Shown here: positions 38,841 to 46,859 of the stretch, one piece after another
How positions within the stretch are numbered: position 1 is the stretch's first letter
How the letters are laid out: the number at the start of each line of letters is the position of its first letter
NCBI RefSeq assembly: GCF_008119665.1
Contig: NZ_CP043046.1
Coordinates: forward strand, 1,364,001 to 1,428,000
Reading direction: 5' to 3'
Length of the DNA stretch: 64,000 bases
From: Pigmentiphaga aceris
GTDB taxonomy: Bacteria; Pseudomonadota; Gammaproteobacteria; Burkholderiales; Burkholderiaceae_B
Notes under the pieces: model-generated
Seen by the model: the letters and a program-made list of their open reading frames with translations, nothing else
Database searches by the model: none
Told to the model about the DNA's origin: nothing
Program-made: the position numbers and the translations under genes

Positions 38841-40814
38841 TTATTCGGGTATTCCCGAGGTGTTTATGCTATTTTTCTGCTTCAAATGCCACAGGCGAAG
38901 CGCCAAGTGGATCTCCAGCGCCCGGCTGGCTTCCTGCCAATTTCCAAGTGCCGCATCGACTGCTTCCAGTCGCTGGCGCAAGGTGTTGATGTGGATGCCA
39001 AGCGTCTGCGCAGTAGCCCGCGCGTTGCGGCCTTGGTCCAGATAGGCAAGCAAGGTGCCACGCAAGCGGTCGGCGTCGCGCAGACCGCCCAGGGTGGCGT
39101 CCAGGAAGGCATCGAGTTCGCTCGCACTGCGGCCGTCGAACAGCATGGCGTAGACCGACAGCTGTGCGTCGCGGGCTGCCTGCCCGTCGCGTCCCAGCGC
39201 ATGGAGCAGGTCCAGCGAACGTTTGATGCGCTGGAACGTGCGGGGCAGGGCGGCAGCGTCATCGACCGGGTCGGCAATCACCGAGGTCACGGTCAGTGCC
39301 GGGCCCGAGGCCAGGTAGCGGCGCAGCGCGGTGTGCAGCGCATCAGGTTGTGATGTAGAGGAAAGCACCACCACCATGCCGTCGTATTCGTCGAACAGCG
39401 TGGCCTCGAAGCGGAAACCGGCGCGCAGGCGCTTCAGCAGGTAGGCGTGCTTGCCACCCGGGGTATCGCAGCACAGCAGTGTCAGCGGCGCATGCATGTC
39501 GATCGCATGTTGGCGCAAACGAGCCGGCAGCGCACCGCCCAGTTCCTGCGAGCGGCCCAGCAAGGCACGCAGCACAGCGGCCACGTCGCCACTGGCCGCA
39601 TATTGGGCGCGTTCCTGTGTCAGCAGCAAGATGCCGGTGACCAGGGCGCTGCGCTCGAACGTGCGGATGCCGATGCGGTTCAGCTCGCGTGGTGTGGTGA
39701 TCACCAGCGAACCCAATACGCCGGTGCCGCCGTTGATTGCGGATACGCGGCACACACGCTCATCGTCGCTGAAGGCGATCACTGATTGGCCAACGCTGCG
39801 GCTTTGGTAGATGGCAGCGTGGATCTTGTCTTGTTCGTCGTCCGGCATGCGTGAAATGTCCGACGAGGAACAGATGGCCTGTTCGCCTTCGTCCAGCACT
39901 TCCACTACGCCGTTCAAGGTGGCCGCCACCATGTCCACAATGTCTTGCAGCGAGCCACCGCGTGCGATCAAGGCCGTGAGCTTTTCGTGAGTGTCTGCCG
40001 CCAGCTGGGTGTCTGCGCTCTGCTGCTGCAATTGGGCATTGGCGCGGCTGGCGGCGGCCAAGGCTGCCTGGGCTTCCGAGAACAGACGCGCATTCTCGAT
40101 GGCGACCGATGCATGAGACGCCAGCGTCGACAGAATCGACACTTCCCAGGGCACGTAGCGTCGCATATAGCGGTCACCGACGAACAGCACGCCGATCACA
40201 CGGTCACCGACCAGCAGCGGGACGCCCAGAATCGATTCGACCCCTTCATCGCCCACCGCATCGTCAATCAGTTCATTGTGCGAAAACCTGGGGTCGGGGC
40301 CGTATTGCGAGGAACTGTAGGGCGTGCGGTGACGTGCCACGTAGCCGCAGATGCCAACCTCGCCTGGCACGCGCACCTGTTTGAACTTGTCGGAGAACGC
40401 GCCGTCGGTGGCACGCACGTAGAAGTCCCCGGCCCCCGGGTCGAAGATCGACAGGTAGCCCACATCGCTGGCGACCAGTTGGCGCGTGCGGCGCACGATG
40501 GCTTGCAGCACCTGATCGATATCGCGCATCGCGGTCAAGTCCTGGGCAGTGTCGATCACCGCCAGCAGGCCGCGTTCTTTTTGCTGGTGCTGTTCAAGCC
40601 GGACGCGGATCGCCAGCGCCATCTGCAAGCCGTCGCGCAAGGCGGTGCGCTCAGTAGGCGTGACATCTGCGCTGTCGATGTCGCGCAGCAGTTGTGCGTA
40701 GTCTTCAGGCGGTGCTTCGCGCAACAGCAGCGCAAAGGCGTCCAGGCTGCTGACGGGACCACCGAGGGTGGTCGCGGCAGGCTCCCCGTGAACGGAGGGG
40801 GAGGAAGTGGGCAT
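38841..40814 (-). CDS. GAF-domain PucR/CdaR-type transcriptional regulator
   Basis: 657 aa. The N-terminal ~85 residues are helical. A GAF domain lies at ~85-245 (TRQLVASDVGYLSIFD, VPLLVGDRVIGVLFVGDR, LASHASVAIENARL). A coiled-coil linker and a long middle ligand-like region follow. The C-terminus (~590-645) is a PucR-type helix-turn-helix: TLLAYLDQGRNARATAQTLG then IHINTLRQRLEAV. Same strand as and directly upstream of mvaA, so it is the obvious candidate activator of the mevalonate-type genes. Members of this family often sense catabolic substrates. The ligand is unknown. Confidence 0.85.
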   Translation of the reverse strand: MPTSSPSVHGEPAATTLGGPVSSLDAFALLLREAPPEDYAQLLRDIDSADVTPTERTALRDGLQMALAIRVRLEQHQQKERGLLAVIDTAQDLTAMRDIDQVLQAIVRRTRQLVASDVGYLSIFDPGAGDFYVRATDGAFSDKFKQVRVPGEVGICGYVARHRTPYSSSQYGPDPRFSHNELIDDAVGDEGVESILGVPLLVGDRVIGVLFVGDRYMRRYVPWEVSILSTLASHASVAIENARLFSEAQAALAAASRANAQLQQQSADTQLAADTHEKLTALIARGGSLQDIVDMVAATLNGVVEVLDEGEQAICSSSDISRMPDDEQDKIHAAIYQSRSVGQSVIAFSDDERVCRVSAINGGTGVLGSLVITTPRELNRIGIRTFERSALVTGILLLTQERAQYAASGDVAAVLRALLGRSQELGGALPARLRQHAIDMHAPLTLLCCDTPGGKHAYLLKRLRAGFRFEATLFDEYDGMVVVLSSTSQPDALHTALRRYLASGPALTVTSVIADPVDDAAALPRTFQRIKRSLDLLHALGRDGQAARDAQLSVYAMLFDGRSASELDAFLDATLGGLRDADRLRGTLLAYLDQGRNARATAQTLGIHINTLRQRLEAVDAALGNWQEASRALEIHLALRLWHLKQKNSINTSGIPE

Positions 40815-40886
40815 GGTGCAAAAACTCCGGGACGATGCTGGCCGTCTGCCAGCATAGCCCGAGGCAAGGATGCCGTGCGCCGGGCC

Positions 40887-41849
40887 TCACCGCAGCAGGG
40901 CGCGCACCTGCATGGTCAGCGCCCCGTCGGCGCGGGACAGCTCGTACAGAATACTGAAATGATTGTGGCCGGGCAGCAGCACGGTGTCGCCCGGGTAGTC
41001 GTGGCGGGCACGTGAAAACGCCAGCGATTGTCGTTGCAGCGCCAGCAGTTCCGCCTGCCCCACGCAGATCGACAGCGGCTTGGGCACGCAGGGCAGTGTC
41101 AGCGGACTGAAGTCGTCGATGTCCTGTTGGGAAAGCTGCAGTTTTTCATTCAGGTAGCAGTGGCGAATCGGCTCCAGATCGAAGATGCCGCTGATCGCCA
41201 CACCGCCACAGATGCCGTCTTCGTCCAGGCACATGGCGGCCAGGTGCCCGCCCGCCGACCAGCCGGACACCACCATCTTGTCCACATCGGCACCGAACGC
41301 CGATGCATGCTCACGCAGCCAGCGGATGCCCGCGCGTACCTCTGCCACGATGCCGGCCATGTTGGTGTCGGGGGCAAGCGTGTAGCCGATCATCGCCACG
41401 TGAATGCCGTGGGCGTTCGGGCCTGCGGCCAGAAAGCTGAAGGTTTCCTTGGCGCGCATCTGCCAGTAACCGCCGTGGATGAAGATCAGCAGCGGTCCCG
41501 GCCGGCTTGCCGGGAAGTAGTCGATGCGTTGCCGGGGGGCCGGGCCGTAACGCATGTCCAGCCGGGCGTCCGGTCGCGCGCGCATGTCCGTGCTGCGGCG
41601 CTCGAAGTCGGCCAGCAGCGTGGCGCTGTCGGCAACGGCACGGGTGTTGTCGTAGGCCGCGTCCAGCGTTGCGCGGTCCATGCCCTGGTAGACCGCAGGT
41701 GTTGTCATGGGGGGATTGGTGGGTGCGTGGAGGGCGCGCGGGCAGCCGTCAGCCTGAATGGATGCCGCGTGATGTGTCAGGGCTTCATCGGATGCTGCGT
41801 GGTCGGGTGCGGAACTGCCTAATACGGAACGATCGGACAATGCGCTCAT
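40887..41849 (-). CDS. Alpha/beta hydrolase (HGGYW type; formamidase/esterase-like)
   Basis: Up to 320 aa. The oxyanion motif HGGYW and nucleophile GWSAGGH with a late His in GHNHFSIL form the catalytic set of the HGGxW esterase/arylformamidase group. The start at ATG 41849 overlaps the ATPase stop (ATGA), which suggests coupling; its first 47 residues look disordered, and ATG 41708 (MTTPAVYQGMD, 273 aa) gives the homologous core, so either may be used. Last gene of an operon with an SsuABC/TauABC-like importer. It probably hydrolyses the imported amide or ester; the substrate is unknown. Confidence 0.83.
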   Translation of the reverse strand: MSALSDRSVLGSSAPDHAASDEALTHHAASIQADGCPRALHAPTNPPMTTPAVYQGMDRATLDAAYDNTRAVADSATLLADFERRSTDMRARPDARLDMRYGPAPRQRIDYFPASRPGPLLIFIHGGYWQMRAKETFSFLAAGPNAHGIHVAMIGYTLAPDTNMAGIVAEVRAGIRWLREHASAFGADVDKMVVSGWSAGGHLAAMCLDEDGICGGVAISGIFDLEPIRHCYLNEKLQLSQQDIDDFSPLTLPCVPKPLSICVGQAELLALQRQSLAFSRARHDYPGDTVLLPGHNHFSILYELSRADGALTMQVRALLR

Positions 41850-42640
41850 GCCGCCGCCTTGATGGCCACGTGGCTGCTCAGATACTGGGTGATATCGCGG
41901 CGAACCTGGTTGAACTCGATGCCGGTGATGTCACGCGGACGCGGCAATTCCAGCGCAATGTCGCGTTCGATGCGACCCGGGCCGGCGGTCATCACCACCA
42001 CACGATCGGACAGCATCACGGCTTCTTCCACCGCGTGCGTGACAAAGATGATGGTGACGCCCGTGCGTGCCCAGATATCCAGCAGCTCTTGCTGCAGGCG
42101 TTCGCGGGTCAGGGCATCCAAGGCACCGAAGGGCTCGTCCATCAGCAGCACGTCGCAATCGTTGGCCAGCACGCGGGCAATGGCCACGCGCTGCTTCATG
42201 CCACCCGACAACTGGCCGGGGTAGTAATTGGCGAATTTCCCCAGGCCCACCATGTCGGTGTAGTGCATGGAAAGTTCGTGCAGCTGCTTGGCCGACATGC
42301 CGCGCTGGCGCGGACCGAAGGCAATGTTCTGCGCCACGGTCAGCCACGGGAACAGGCCATAGTCCTGGAACACCATGCCGCGTTCGGGGCTGGGCCCATT
42401 GATGGGTTTGCCATACATCTCGACCACGCCGTCGGTGGCGGTCTCGAAACCCGCCAGAATGCGCAGCAAGGTGGACTTGCCGCAGCCCGACGCCCCGATC
42501 AGGCAGACGAACTCGCCTTTCTCGATGCGCAGATCGACATTGCGCAAGGCCTCGACTGTCTGGCCACCCACCGTGAATGTCTTGTTCAGACCCCTGACCG
42601 ACAAGACGGGCAGCGGTTTGCGTTTGCTCGGTTCAGACAT
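41846..42640 (-). CDS. ABC transporter ATPase (SsuB/TauB/nitrate-type)
   Basis: 264-aa ATPase with Walker A GASGCGKST, Q-loop VFQDYGLFPWLTVAQNI, signature LSGGMKQRVAIARVL, Walker B VLLMDEPFGALDALTRERL and H-loop VTHAVEEAVML. The GALDALTR stretch is the signature of the nitrate/sulfonate/taurine/pyrimidine-precursor group. It overlaps the permease gene by 8 bp and the hydrolase by 4 bp. Substrate not decidable from the ATPase. Confidence 0.9.
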   Translation of the reverse strand: MSEPSKRKPLPVLSVRGLNKTFTVGGQTVEALRNVDLRIEKGEFVCLIGASGCGKSTLLRILAGFETATDGVVEMYGKPINGPSPERGMVFQDYGLFPWLTVAQNIAFGPRQRGMSAKQLHELSMHYTDMVGLGKFANYYPGQLSGGMKQRVAIARVLANDCDVLLMDEPFGALDALTRERLQQELLDIWARTGVTIIFVTHAVEEAVMLSDRVVVMTAGPGRIERDIALELPRPRDITGIEFNQVRRDITQYLSSHVAIKAAA

Positions 42641-43454
42641 GATGTTGCGGGCTCCATTTCAGCAGGCGATTGTTCAGCCACACAAGCAGTCGATCAGTGC
42701 AGAAACCGGCCAGACCGATGACGATCATGCCGGCAATCACCAGGTCGGTTCGCGACAGCATGCGGCCGTCCATGATCACGGCACCCAGGCCTTCGGGTAC
42801 ACCCGTCATTTCCCCTACTACGATCAGAATCCAGGCAAAGCCGTGACCCAGCCGCAGGCCGTTCAGAATCGATGGCATGGCGGCGGGCAACACCACCTGT
42901 CGGAACATGCCGGTACCCTGGCAGCCCAGCATGCTGGCCGCTTCGAACAGGCGCGCGTCCACCGTGCGCACCCCGAAGATCGTGTTGAACACGATGGGAT
43001 AGAAGGCACCCAGAAACACCAGAAAAATGGCCGCCTTGGGCCCAAGCCCGAAGAAGATCATCGACAGCGGCAACCATGCCGTCACCGGTACCGGCCGCAG
43101 CAACTGCAAGGTCGGGTCCACCAGTGCACGCAACATGGCGCTGCGGCCGATCATCAGGCCCAGCGGAATGCCGACAGCGGCCGCAGCCAGAAAGCCGCCG
43201 TACACCCGCGTAAGCGACTTCCACAAGTGCAGGCCCAGCGTCTGGCTGAATGCGTCGTCATAGATGCCACCCACCGCGAAGTCGACCAGCATCAATCCCA
43301 CTGTGCCCGGCGATGGAATCAACTGGGTGCCGCTGGCGCGCACCCCCATGTCCCAGGCCAGCAGCAGGACCAGCGGCAGAATCCACGGAGTCAGGATGCG
43401 CTGAATGCGCATCCGCCCCGGGGCCGGCAGCGCGGAAGGAGCGCGCGCCGACAT
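42633..43454 (-). CDS. ABC transporter permease (SsuC/TauC-type)
   Basis: 273-aa permease with about six hydrophobic helices and the BPD_transp_1 loop EAASMLGCQGTGMFRQVVLP followed by AMPSILNGLRLGHGFAWILIVVGEM. It ends LVWLNNRLLKWSPQHHV. The ATG overlaps the binding-protein gene's stop by one base (TGATG, 43452-43456). It forms the homodimeric channel of the importer. Confidence 0.9.
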   Translation of the reverse strand: MSARAPSALPAPGRMRIQRILTPWILPLVLLLAWDMGVRASGTQLIPSPGTVGLMLVDFAVGGIYDDAFSQTLGLHLWKSLTRVYGGFLAAAAVGIPLGLMIGRSAMLRALVDPTLQLLRPVPVTAWLPLSMIFFGLGPKAAIFLVFLGAFYPIVFNTIFGVRTVDARLFEAASMLGCQGTGMFRQVVLPAAMPSILNGLRLGHGFAWILIVVGEMTGVPEGLGAVIMDGRMLSRTDLVIAGMIVIGLAGFCTDRLLVWLNNRLLKWSPQHHV

Positions 43455-44407
43455 CAGCGGCTGGCAAGCTGGCGAACCAGTGCCGGCTGAATGAAGACGG
43501 CGTAGTCAGGCAGTTGCCGGATCTGCTTCTTGTCCAGCATCTGCGAACCGTAGTAGCGCGCACGGGTGACCCAGTCTTCGTCCAGTTTCCAGGTCAGTTC
43601 GACATTGGGCGCGGCGATGTCGACCACGTTGGCCGGAATGCCCAGCTTCTGCGAGGACATGGCGACAAACGCGGCACGGTCGCCCATGGCGTATTCAGTG
43701 GCCTTGCGATGGATTTCCAGGAATACCTTCACCAGCTCTGCCTTGTCGCGCAGCGTGTCGGCGTGCGTGGTCATGACCATGTTCACCGAACCCGTGGGCG
43801 TGGTGTAGGGATACTCGACGACCTTGCCCACGTTTTTGCCGACGCTGATCGACGGACCCGGTTCGGCCCCCACGTAGGCATCGACGTCGCCGCGTTCCAG
43901 CGCAGACGCCATTTCGCTGAAGGACACGCGCACCGACTGCACGTCCTTGATGGTCATGCCTTCTTGCTTCAGACGGTCCAGGAACACCACTTCCTGGGTC
44001 GAGCCGGGCAAGATGCCAACCCGTTTGCCAGTCAGACCCTTGACCGATGTGACACCACCATCGGCGCGCGCCACGATGGCCATGCCGCGATTGCACTGGG
44101 CGGCGATCACCACCACCGGTTCACCGGCTGCGCCACCCAATGTGGCGGCTGCCAGACCATAGGTGCCGAAGTCCACCGACTTGGTCACGACCGCATTCTT
44201 GCCGTCGGTGGGCGTCTCGAAAGGAATCACTTCGATGCGATACCCGGGCGGCGTGAACTTCTCGTAGAAGTACGGCGTGATGCCGTGGATCAGCTTCAGG
44301 GTTCCGACCTTGATGACCTGATCGGCTGCCACGCCCGGCAGGGGCGCAAGCGCCATCAAGGTGCTGGCGGTGAACAGGCTGGCGAGAAGGCGGCGACGGG
44401 AGCGCAT
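43454..44407 (-). CDS. ABC transporter substrate-binding protein (SsuA/NMT1-like)
   Basis: 317 aa. The signal peptide MRSRRRLLASLFTASTLMALAPL..VAA precedes DQVIKVGTLKLIHGITPYFY. The body follows the NMT1/SsuA type-2 periplasmic fold: VDFGTYGLAAATL, KGLTGKRVGILPGSTQE, ALERGDVDAYVGAEP. ATG 44407 is fixed by AAGGA 7 bp upstream and the signal peptide. It is the first gene of the operon and lies 38 bp downstream of the predicted sigma-54 start point. The ligand is probably a small nitrogen compound (inference). Confidence 0.88.
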   Translation of the reverse strand: MRSRRRLLASLFTASTLMALAPLPGVAADQVIKVGTLKLIHGITPYFYEKFTPPGYRIEVIPFETPTDGKNAVVTKSVDFGTYGLAAATLGGAAGEPVVVIAAQCNRGMAIVARADGGVTSVKGLTGKRVGILPGSTQEVVFLDRLKQEGMTIKDVQSVRVSFSEMASALERGDVDAYVGAEPGPSISVGKNVGKVVEYPYTTPTGSVNMVMTTHADTLRDKAELVKVFLEIHRKATEYAMGDRAAFVAMSSQKLGIPANVVDIAAPNVELTWKLDEDWVTRARYYGSQMLDKKQIRQLPDYAVFIQPALVRQLASR

Positions 44408-44455
44408 GAGGTGTCCTTGGATGGCAGGCCGCGGTTTGCGGCGCAACAGGCTCAA

Positions 44456-44471
44456 TGCAAAGCCTGTGCCA
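44456..44471 (-). promoter_or_regulatory. Sigma-54 (RpoN) promoter of the SsuABC-like/hydrolase operon
   Basis: On the minus strand TGGCAC-AGGCT-TTGCA is an exact match to the -24/-12 consensus, with GG and GC 10 bp apart. The start point would be near 44446 and the first ATG is at 44407. A weak NtrC-like site TGCCCA-N5-GGTGCG (9 of 12) lies upstream at 44511-44527. The rest of this 368-bp intergene shows nothing else definite. Confidence 0.8.
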
Positions 44472-44775
44472 TGTGCAACCGGCAAATCTGGCAGGGACAA
44501 GGTGCTGTCATGCCCAGTCTTGGTGCGCGATTGCCGTGGTACGCGCGCTACCTTGAAGCGTCTTGGCGCTGCCCGTGTCCTTCGAATTGCTTAGTCCACG
44601 CTGCGGCGAGCAAACCGCAAGCACAAAGCGCCTGTAACTGATCCGGTTTTTCTTATGGTTTGTGCGCCTGTTTGGCCGGACGGGCATTGACTAGAATTCT
44701 TTGAAGTGCCCGCCTCGGGCCGTCGCCCGGAATGCCATGCATTTATCTGACGCTTGTTCAATGGACGTTCGTTCA

Positions 44776-45570
44776 ATGCTTCGCGGTTGTGCTCGAACGC
44801 AGCTTCGCTTTCAACATGAAGGCTTCGCTGGTAACCCCATTCGTTTGCCGCGTTTCATTGCCAGGATTTTGACGGCTGCCGTGCTTGGTTTGAGCGCGAT
44901 GGCGGCCTGTGCGGCAGACACGTCCGCCGACATGCTGCAACCCGACACCATGGCCGCCCGGCTGGTCGCCTGTACGGCCTGTCATGGTCCGCAGGGCCGT
45001 TCCGGCCCGGACGGCTACTACCCGCGCATCGCCGGCAAACCCGCTGAATATCTCTACCATCAGCTGCTGCATTTCCGTGAAGGCGAGCGTCGCTACGAAC
45101 CCATGCGGGTGCTGCTGGACACCATGTCCGACGACTATCTGCGCGAGATCGCGCAATGGTTCTCCGACCAGCATCCGCCATACGTGCCCGCGCGCTCGAC
45201 GCGGGTGGATGCGGCTGCACTTGAACGTGGTCGCCTGATGACGCTGCAAGGTGATGCCGCGCGTGGCATTCCCGCCTGTGCTGCCTGTCATGGTGCAACG
45301 CTGACTGGCGTCAAACCTGCGATTCCCGGCGTGCTTGGCTTGCCGCACGACTACATTGCCGCGCAGTTCGGTGCCTGGCGCGCGGGTCTGCGCAAGGCAA
45401 GCGCGCCCGATTGCATGGCCGAGGTGGCGCGCAAGCTCACACCCGAAGACATCAGCGCGGTAGCCGCCTGGTTGTCGATCCAACCCGTGCCCAACGACGG
45501 CCTGCCTGTCGAAACAGCAAACCTGCCGCAGGATTGCGGCAGCCAGACGCGCAGCGCAGGAGCACGCTGA
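44776..45570 (+). CDS. Diheme c-type cytochrome (c4-like)
   Basis: About 264 aa from ATG 44776. Two haem motifs, CTACH (with HGPQGRSGPDGYYPRIAGK behind it) and CAACH, give a c4-like two-domain cytochrome. The export signal is the stretch RFIARILTAAVLGLSAMAACAA. The true start is uncertain: in-frame ATGs at 44737, 44761 and 44776 and a TTG at 44845 are possible, the last giving the most compact signal peptide. It is coupled to the next cytochrome gene by TGATG (45568-45572). It probably accepts electrons from a periplasmic dehydrogenase not encoded here. Confidence 0.85.
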   Translation: MLRGCARTQLRFQHEGFAGNPIRLPRFIARILTAAVLGLSAMAACAADTSADMLQPDTMAARLVACTACHGPQGRSGPDGYYPRIAGKPAEYLYHQLLHFREGERRYEPMRVLLDTMSDDYLREIAQWFSDQHPPYVPARSTRVDAAALERGRLMTLQGDAARGIPACAACHGATLTGVKPAIPGVLGLPHDYIAAQFGAWRAGLRKASAPDCMAEVARKLTPEDISAVAAWLSIQPVPNDGLPVETANLPQDCGSQTRSAGAR

Positions 45571-46856
45571 TGCTGAAGCGGATTTTCCTGACGTTGTTGA
45601 TGGTGCTGGTGGCAGTCGTGGGCGCGGTGGCGTGGTTGGGCTATCGCGAAGATCCCGGACTGCCTGCCGACCCAGCGCTGGCCAGCGTTGATGCGGCACA
45701 GCGGATCGAGCACGGCCGCTATCTGGCAAGTGTGGGCAATTGCATGGGGTGCCATACCGTGCCGGGTGGCAAGCCTTATGCGGGTGGGCGTGAACTGGCC
45801 ACCAATTTCGGCAGCCTGTACGGCCCGAATCTGACCCCCGATGCCGACACCGGTCTGGGTCGCTGGACCGCAGATGATTTCTGGCGCGCCTTGCATAACG
45901 GCAAGGGACGCGACGGTCGTCTGCTGTATCCGGCTTTCCCGTATCCCAGTTATCGCCATGTCAGTCGGACCGATGCCGACGCCTTGTTTGCGTACCTGCA
46001 ATCCTTGCCACCGGTGCGCCAGGAAAACCGCGCGCACCAGCTTGCGTTTCCGTATGACCAGCGTTTCCTGCTGGCAGGCTGGCGGGCCTTGTACTTCCGC
46101 CCGCTGGATGGCCGCCCTGATGCCGTTGCCAAGCCGGATTCACCGCAATGGCTGCGTGGGCGCTATCTGGTGGAAGGGCTGGCGCATTGCGCCGAATGCC
46201 ATACGCCGCGCAATCGCCTGGGCGCATTGCGCACTGACGCAAGCCTGAGCGGTGCCATGATGGGCGGGCAGGGCTGGTATGCACCGCCATTGACCGGGGA
46301 CCCGGTGACGGGTCTGGGCAAGTGGAGCCCGCAAGAGGTCTTCGAGCTGCTGAAGACGGGGGTATCGGCCCGGTCTTCCGCTGTCGGACCAATGGCCGAG
46401 GCCGTGCACCAGGGCTTCCAGCACGTGGCTGACGCCGATCTGCGGGCAATGGTGGACTACCTGAAATCGCTGCCCCCGGCCGGCACCGATGCGCAGGCTG
46501 TCGGTGCGCTGCCCTCGGCAGGTTTGATGGATGCTGGCGGCAAGATCTACGCGCAGCAGTGTGCGCAGTGTCACCAGGACAATGGCCAAGGCAAAGCCCC
46601 CGCGTGGCCGCCCTTGCGCGACAACATCTCGGTGGTGGCGGCATCACCACTCAACACCATTCGCATGGTCTTGTCGGGCGGTTTTGCGCCTGCCACGCCC
46701 GGCAATCCGCGCCCGCACGGCATGCCGCCTTTCGGCCACACGCTGAACGATCAAGACGTGGCAGCGGTTGTTTCTTATGTGCGCAACAGCTGGGGCAATC
46801 AGGCGGGTGGCGCGTCTGCGCTTGACGTGCGAGCGGCCCGGGAGTCGGGGCGCTGA
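45570..46856 (+). CDS. Triheme c-type cytochrome (alcohol/gluconate dehydrogenase cytochrome subunit-like)
   Basis: 428 aa. An N-terminal anchor or signal (LKRIFLTLLMVLVAVVGAVAWLGY) precedes three cytochrome c domains with CMGCH, CAECH and CAQCH. Domain spacing and motifs such as GPNLTPDADTGLGRWTADDFW match the AdhB / membrane-dehydrogenase cytochrome family, which passes electrons to the quinone pool or oxidase. No dehydrogenase subunit is adjacent. ATG 45570 overlaps the previous stop. Confidence 0.88.
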   Translation: MLKRIFLTLLMVLVAVVGAVAWLGYREDPGLPADPALASVDAAQRIEHGRYLASVGNCMGCHTVPGGKPYAGGRELATNFGSLYGPNLTPDADTGLGRWTADDFWRALHNGKGRDGRLLYPAFPYPSYRHVSRTDADALFAYLQSLPPVRQENRAHQLAFPYDQRFLLAGWRALYFRPLDGRPDAVAKPDSPQWLRGRYLVEGLAHCAECHTPRNRLGALRTDASLSGAMMGGQGWYAPPLTGDPVTGLGKWSPQEVFELLKTGVSARSSAVGPMAEAVHQGFQHVADADLRAMVDYLKSLPPAGTDAQAVGALPSAGLMDAGGKIYAQQCAQCHQDNGQGKAPAWPPLRDNISVVAASPLNTIRMVLSGGFAPATPGNPRPHGMPPFGHTLNDQDVAAVVSYVRNSWGNQAGGASALDVRAARESGR

Positions 46857-46859
46857 TAC

